From Notamacropus eugenii (lineage: Eukaryota > Chordata > Mammalia > Diprotodontia > Macropodidae): 64,000 nt of DNA. The stretch's first letter is position 1. The number at the start of each line of letters is the position of its first letter. This document shows, in pieces, positions 35,501 through 40,900 of this stretch. The stretch is taken from contig NC_092874.1 in assembly GCF_028372415.1 (NCBI RefSeq), positions 114,348,744 to 114,412,743 of the forward strand, read 5' to 3'. The notes beneath the pieces are model-generated. The model saw only the letters and a list, made by a program, of their open reading frames with translations, ran no database searches and was not told the origin of the DNA. The position numbers and the translations under genes are program-made.

Positions 35501-37885
35501 TAGAGTGTTTGTGGAAGATTTTTAATTTTTCCAGGAAATGCCCATAATCTCATTTTATTCTTATGCCCCAGGTATTATTATGCCATTGTGTAGCTCGGAT
35601 GTCTGTTGGGCCTCAGACCTACATGTCTTACTCCAAGTCCTCATATCTTATATTCACTTTGTATTGGTTTAACCTAGATTCACAAACACATGCCTCCCCC
35701 AGACAATCAGATTTTCCAGAGCCTGGAAGTGGAGGGAAGATGGAGAGATGAGTCTGATGTGGGGTTAATGTCCCCTAAATTAATTGCTTGTCTGTATTTA
35801 ATTCCTAGGGCAATGGGGAGTTCCAACCATCAGCTTGGCTGGAGTGTTTGGCATCATTGCTGGGGTGATCTCCTCCATGGTGGAATCAGTGGGAGATTAT
35901 CATGCCTGTGCCCGGCTCGTAGGAGCCCCACCCCCTCCAAAACATGCCATCAATCGGGGTATTGGTATTGAGGGAATTGGCTGCCTCCTAGCAGGAGCGT
36001 GGGGGACTGGAAATGGGACTACCTCCTACAGTGAGAATATTGGTGCACTGGGCATCACCAGGGTAAGGTTATGGGGGTTGCCACATCTGCCAGTGTTTGA
36101 CCAACTAAACCGAAGTTCTGACACAGAAAGCAGTTGATTCTTACTGATGAATCATAGGATTACAGATTTTAGACACTCAACTTAACCTTAGAGGCCATCT
36201 AATCTAATCTTCTCATTTTAAAGGCAGGTGCACTGAGAGCCACAGAGTAGGGAAAGGGACAAGAATGTATTACTTGCCTACTATGTGCCAGGCATTATGT
36301 TATCCGCTTTACAAATATTATTTTTTTTGCTCTCTAAAACAATCCTAGGAGATAAATACTATTATCATCCCTATTTTACAGTTGAGGAAAGTGAGGCAGA
36401 CAGAGGTTAAGTGACTTAACCAGGGTCACATAGCTAGTAAGTGTCTGAGGCCAGAGTTGACCTCAGCTCTACTTGACTTCAGGCTCAACACACTATCCAT
36501 TGTGTCACCTAGCAGTGTCTGGGATTAGGTGATTTGCCCAAGGTTGCACAAATATTAAGGGGAAGATTTGTTGTGGTTGTTGCTCAGTGATTTTTCAGGT
36601 GTGCTTGACCCTTTGGAGTTTTCTTGGCATCTCCTTCTCCAGCTCATTTGACAGATGAATAAACTGAGGCAAACAAGTGATTTGCTTGAGGTCACACAGC
36701 TAGTAAGTGCCTGAGGTTGGATTTGAACTTAGGTTGTCCTGACTCCAGGCCCTGGTGTTCTATTCAATGCCCCCACTAAGGGCCAGAACCAGGGTTCAAA
36801 TCCTGGGTTTTTTACTTCAGATTCAGATAATAGCATGTTACCTCCTGTCATATTATGGTCTTTAAAAAGAAAGTTTTGATTTTGGTAACCATACTGGTGA
36901 CTCATTGCAGCCCATTTAAAGGAGAAAGGAGAAAGAAAGAGAAGATGACCCGGTGGTCTTAGTGTTACCCAGAATGAACATATGCAATTCTTCAATGCCA
37001 GATGAATAAAGAAGATCAGATGACTCTCTCAGGATCAATCATCTAGCATTTATTAAACACCTACTGTATACCAAACACTGTACTAAACTTTGGGAACATA
37101 AAAATAAGTAGAGAGAAAGCTACCCTTCAAGGACCGTACATCCTAATGGACAGGACAGCACATAAAAAGAAACTGTGAAGGGGTAGGGAGACAAAGGCAC
37201 CAGAGGAGATGGTAGAGAAATCCTGAGTGTGGAGTGGAAAACAATGAAATACTGTTGGCCTGGGATCTGAGCTATGCAAATCAGAGGGGGAGGGTGCTGC
37301 CAATATGCCCATTCCAGGGCTGGGGCATCATGGAGGAAGTCCTGAGTATGGTCTGGAGGGGAATGATAACCCTCATTGGCTAATGGAGATCTAAAATCCT
37401 ATCATTAGCAGGAAACTAGCATGATTGTAAATATTGACAACAGGTCTACTGCTTAATGTGGCGTCTATGAATTCCTCAGTGAATCGGGTTTAAAGCTTTG
37501 TCTTTGAGCAATAAATCTAGGCAGGAAACCCAAAGGAAAAAAGGCAGCTTCTAGCCATGGCAGTGTACCTTCCCTGGGTAGAGCACCCCAGGCAAGGGTG
37601 GAGAGGAGAGGAGAGGAGCTGCTACTCACTCACAGGCTGTGTTTATCCTTGGTTCTCGAAGAGCACCACGACATCAAGATGATGACATGACTTGCAGTTG
37701 ACTTTGATTTGAGTGAGGGAGGGCTGGTATATGGTTCCCTTTTCTCTTTCTTTGATATCATGTGAGTATGGACCCAGGAGTGGTATTACTGAGTCAAAGG
37801 GTATACAGATAGTTCTTAATCTCATCCTCTCTAATCTCTGGGAGTTTACCACTTCAACAATCCATATTCACTCTCTGTCTCTGTC

Positions 37886-37931
<46 letters not shown>

Positions 37932-40900
37932 TCTTTTTGTCTCTGTCTCTTTCTCTTTCTGTGTCTACCTCTGTCTCTGTACCTCTCTCTACATGTGTCT
38001 CTCTATGTCTCCCTCTCTCTTTTTTCTTAATATCTGTCTCTTTCAGTCTGTCTGTGTCCCTGTGTGTATGTCTCTCTGTCTCTGTCTCTTTCTCCTTCTG
38101 TCTCTATTTCTCTGTTTCTCATTCTCTGTCTCTCTCCTTCTGTCTCTGTCTGTTTGTCCTTAAAGACAATGTTGTAGAGTACAACTACCACACTCTTTGA
38201 CTGGTCACTGCCCTTGGAAATCTTAGCACAACATAGAACGTGAGTATACAAAGGAATACTCAGTTTTTGCCCTTGAGGAGCTTATGGTCTAATTGGAAAG
38301 ACTAGTTAGATGGCTACATATGTAGGAAGATAATAGATATAGACACAGGCATAGGCATAGATATAGTTATAAACATATAAAGAAATATAGATAGGTATAG
38401 GTACATACATGCACATACGTAATACATTAGAAAACCCTTACAAACCTGTATTTGAAGAAATGTAAGATCATGTAGTTAACAGTATGCATATGTTATGAGA
38501 GAACGTGGAGCACAGGACTAATCCTAGGGAGATCAAATTAACCCAGGGAGCCTTTTTAATGTGGTGCCAATCATTAACAAGTATTCATTTGGTACAATTA
38601 TGTGCCAGGTATTGTGCTAGGCACTAGGGATATAATCTCAAAGACAGGAACAATCTTTATTCACAGAGATTATGTTTTGAGATGACAGAGAGAAAAGATA
38701 CAAATGGACAGGGAATTGGAGCTCAGAGTTTATTCCAGCATCCTTTCCAATTCTCTTCCTTGGAGGCAGAATGGGGTGGTGATTTAGGTTTATGTGGGCT
38801 TCATCTCCATATTGCTTTAGTAGAGTTGTTCTAGTAGAAAGACCCACCCCAGACCCACCCCACCCCACCCCAACAGAAGCCCTTTGGGTGTTCTGTATCC
38901 TCACAGGGTAGCTGATCCTCAGTTCTCCTGTTTCTTGCCTTTACCTTTGACTGTAGGTGGGGAGCAGGAGGGTGATCATTTTTGCTGGCTGTGTGCTGCT
39001 CCTGATGGGCATCTTTGGGAAGATTGGGGCTGCATTTGCCACCATTCCAAGCCCTGTCATTGGGGGTATGTTCCTAGTAATGTTTGGAGTCATCGCAGCA
39101 GTGGGAATTTCTAATCTACAGGTAAAGAAAGGCATCTTTTCAGTTCAATTTAACATTTCATAGCAAGGCACTAAGTCTTGACCTTAAGATAGTCTGCTTT
39201 TAAAGAATTACAGAAACATTTTGCCTCTTGAAATACATTTTTTGGAATCTGGATTATGAATGATAGAACTGGGGTTAGGAGGAAGTTCTCCTGACTGTAA
39301 ACCACAATGCCACATTTTTCAAGTGACAGTGGCCAAATCTGGAATTTCCCTGTGGGGGAAAAATGGCTTAGATTAAACAAAACGAAAACAATGGTAAAAT
39401 AAATAATGACTTTTCACTCTCTTCAGTCAGTCAACTTCTAATATACCCAGGAAGATTAACTGAACAATTATGCTTCCAGAGTACCCAAGCAGGAACTTAG
39501 CATGATGGCATGATAAACAGTGTTCTCCACCCCTTCCTCATTTGCCATCCCCATCTTGTGTTTAGTTATTCCACTTGGCTTCTAATTTGCAGAGAGGAGG
39601 GTACCTGATTTTCCCAGGTTCTCCCCTCACCCCTCTACATCCCAAGTAATTGCTGCCAGTTTTGAGGAGGAGACTCTCCCTTGATGGTAAGAGGACTGGA
39701 TTCCTTCTCCTTGCAGTATGTGGACATGAACTCTTCCAGGAACATCTTTGTCTTTGGCTTCTCCATCTACTGTGGGCTGACCATTCCTAACTGGGTGAAC
39801 AAGAATCCAGAACAAATCCAGACAGGTGAGGATCTGCTGAGTCCATAGATGACCAAGTTTCTCTCTCCCTAATATTGTAACCTGATGGGTATGGTGAGGA
39901 TTAGGGCTCAGAGAGGTCTGGGTTGTTGGACTCCATCCTGTGGAAGGTCCATAGTTCCTCTCTCTCATTCTTGTCCTCTTGTGACCACTGTAGGAATTAT
40001 CCAGTTGGATCAAGTCATCCAGGTTCTGCTCACCACTGGCATGTTTGTGGGTGGATTCCTGGGCTTTGTACTTGACAACACTATTCCAGGTAATGTTGCT
40101 TTATCACCACTTCTGTCTAACAGCATGTCTGGAAAACTTGTCAGAAGATAGGTTCTTCTTCTTGTTTGTCCTTTGTTTTCCAAGAGGACCATGACATCAG
40201 GAAGGGGATGTCATGACTTGCAAATGAATTGAATTTAAGTGAGGTAAGACTGTACAAAGTCACCAGCCTCACCTGCTCCTCCAGAGCCATGTGGGTCCAG
40301 TGGCAAGACAGAGATCAGGACAACTGGTGATGACCCTGGATGAAGTGAGAGGCCTTGGCCTTTTTAAGCTAAGGTTTTTCCCAGGTCTAAATCTGTCTGA
40401 GACAATGCCCATTCAATGATTAAGGCTAGGTAAAAAATGAGGTAAAAAAATGGCCTCTTTTACCTAGTCAAAAAAAATCCATCTGGGAGATGAAGACCCT
40501 TAGAGTTTCTGGTCAAAACAGAAATAATTGTTAATTGCACTCTTAGCCTTGAGAATCCAGTGATCAAGTAAGGCTTGGACTGGGACCTATTGTTGGGCAA
40601 TCAATGAGAGCCAGAATGATTTGAGGTTAAGGAATAAAAAAGAAATCTAGTCTGTAAATCCCAAGATATAATGCTAAGTTTCAGCACAGTACCCACAGGT
40701 AAGGGTATGATTCCCTATGTAGTTGAAGGGAGGGAGATGATCCTCAGAGGATAGGTATACGCCCACAGGACCCGTATCCTGGTCTGCATTACCCATAGTG
40801 AGCAAACATCGACTGAAGCTTGTGCTCTGTATTGAGGGCAGAAGAGGTAGAAATGAAGAGAAAAGACATATGACACCAGCTCTATAAAAATTGTACTATC

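Larger units (their letters stand above)
36063..38956 (+). other. Intron of SLC23A4 (2.9 kb)
   Basis: A GT-AG phase-0 intron packed with repeats: two reversed SINEs (36270-36510, 36570-36775), an L2 end (37030-37170), pieces of the tail-sharing repeat (37495-37735), an L1 3' fragment (37740-37830), a GT/TCTG simple repeat (37870-38160) and another L2 end (38570-38650). Bases 38660-38950 hold nothing recognised apart from a short CCCCA repeat near 38850. Confidence 0.8.

Noticed and set aside
35563..36137. Longer frames extending through the signature exon
   Set aside because: They include intron bases on both sides. The real exon is 35809-36062 as shown by the ctag acceptor, the gtaagg donor and phase agreement with its neighbours.
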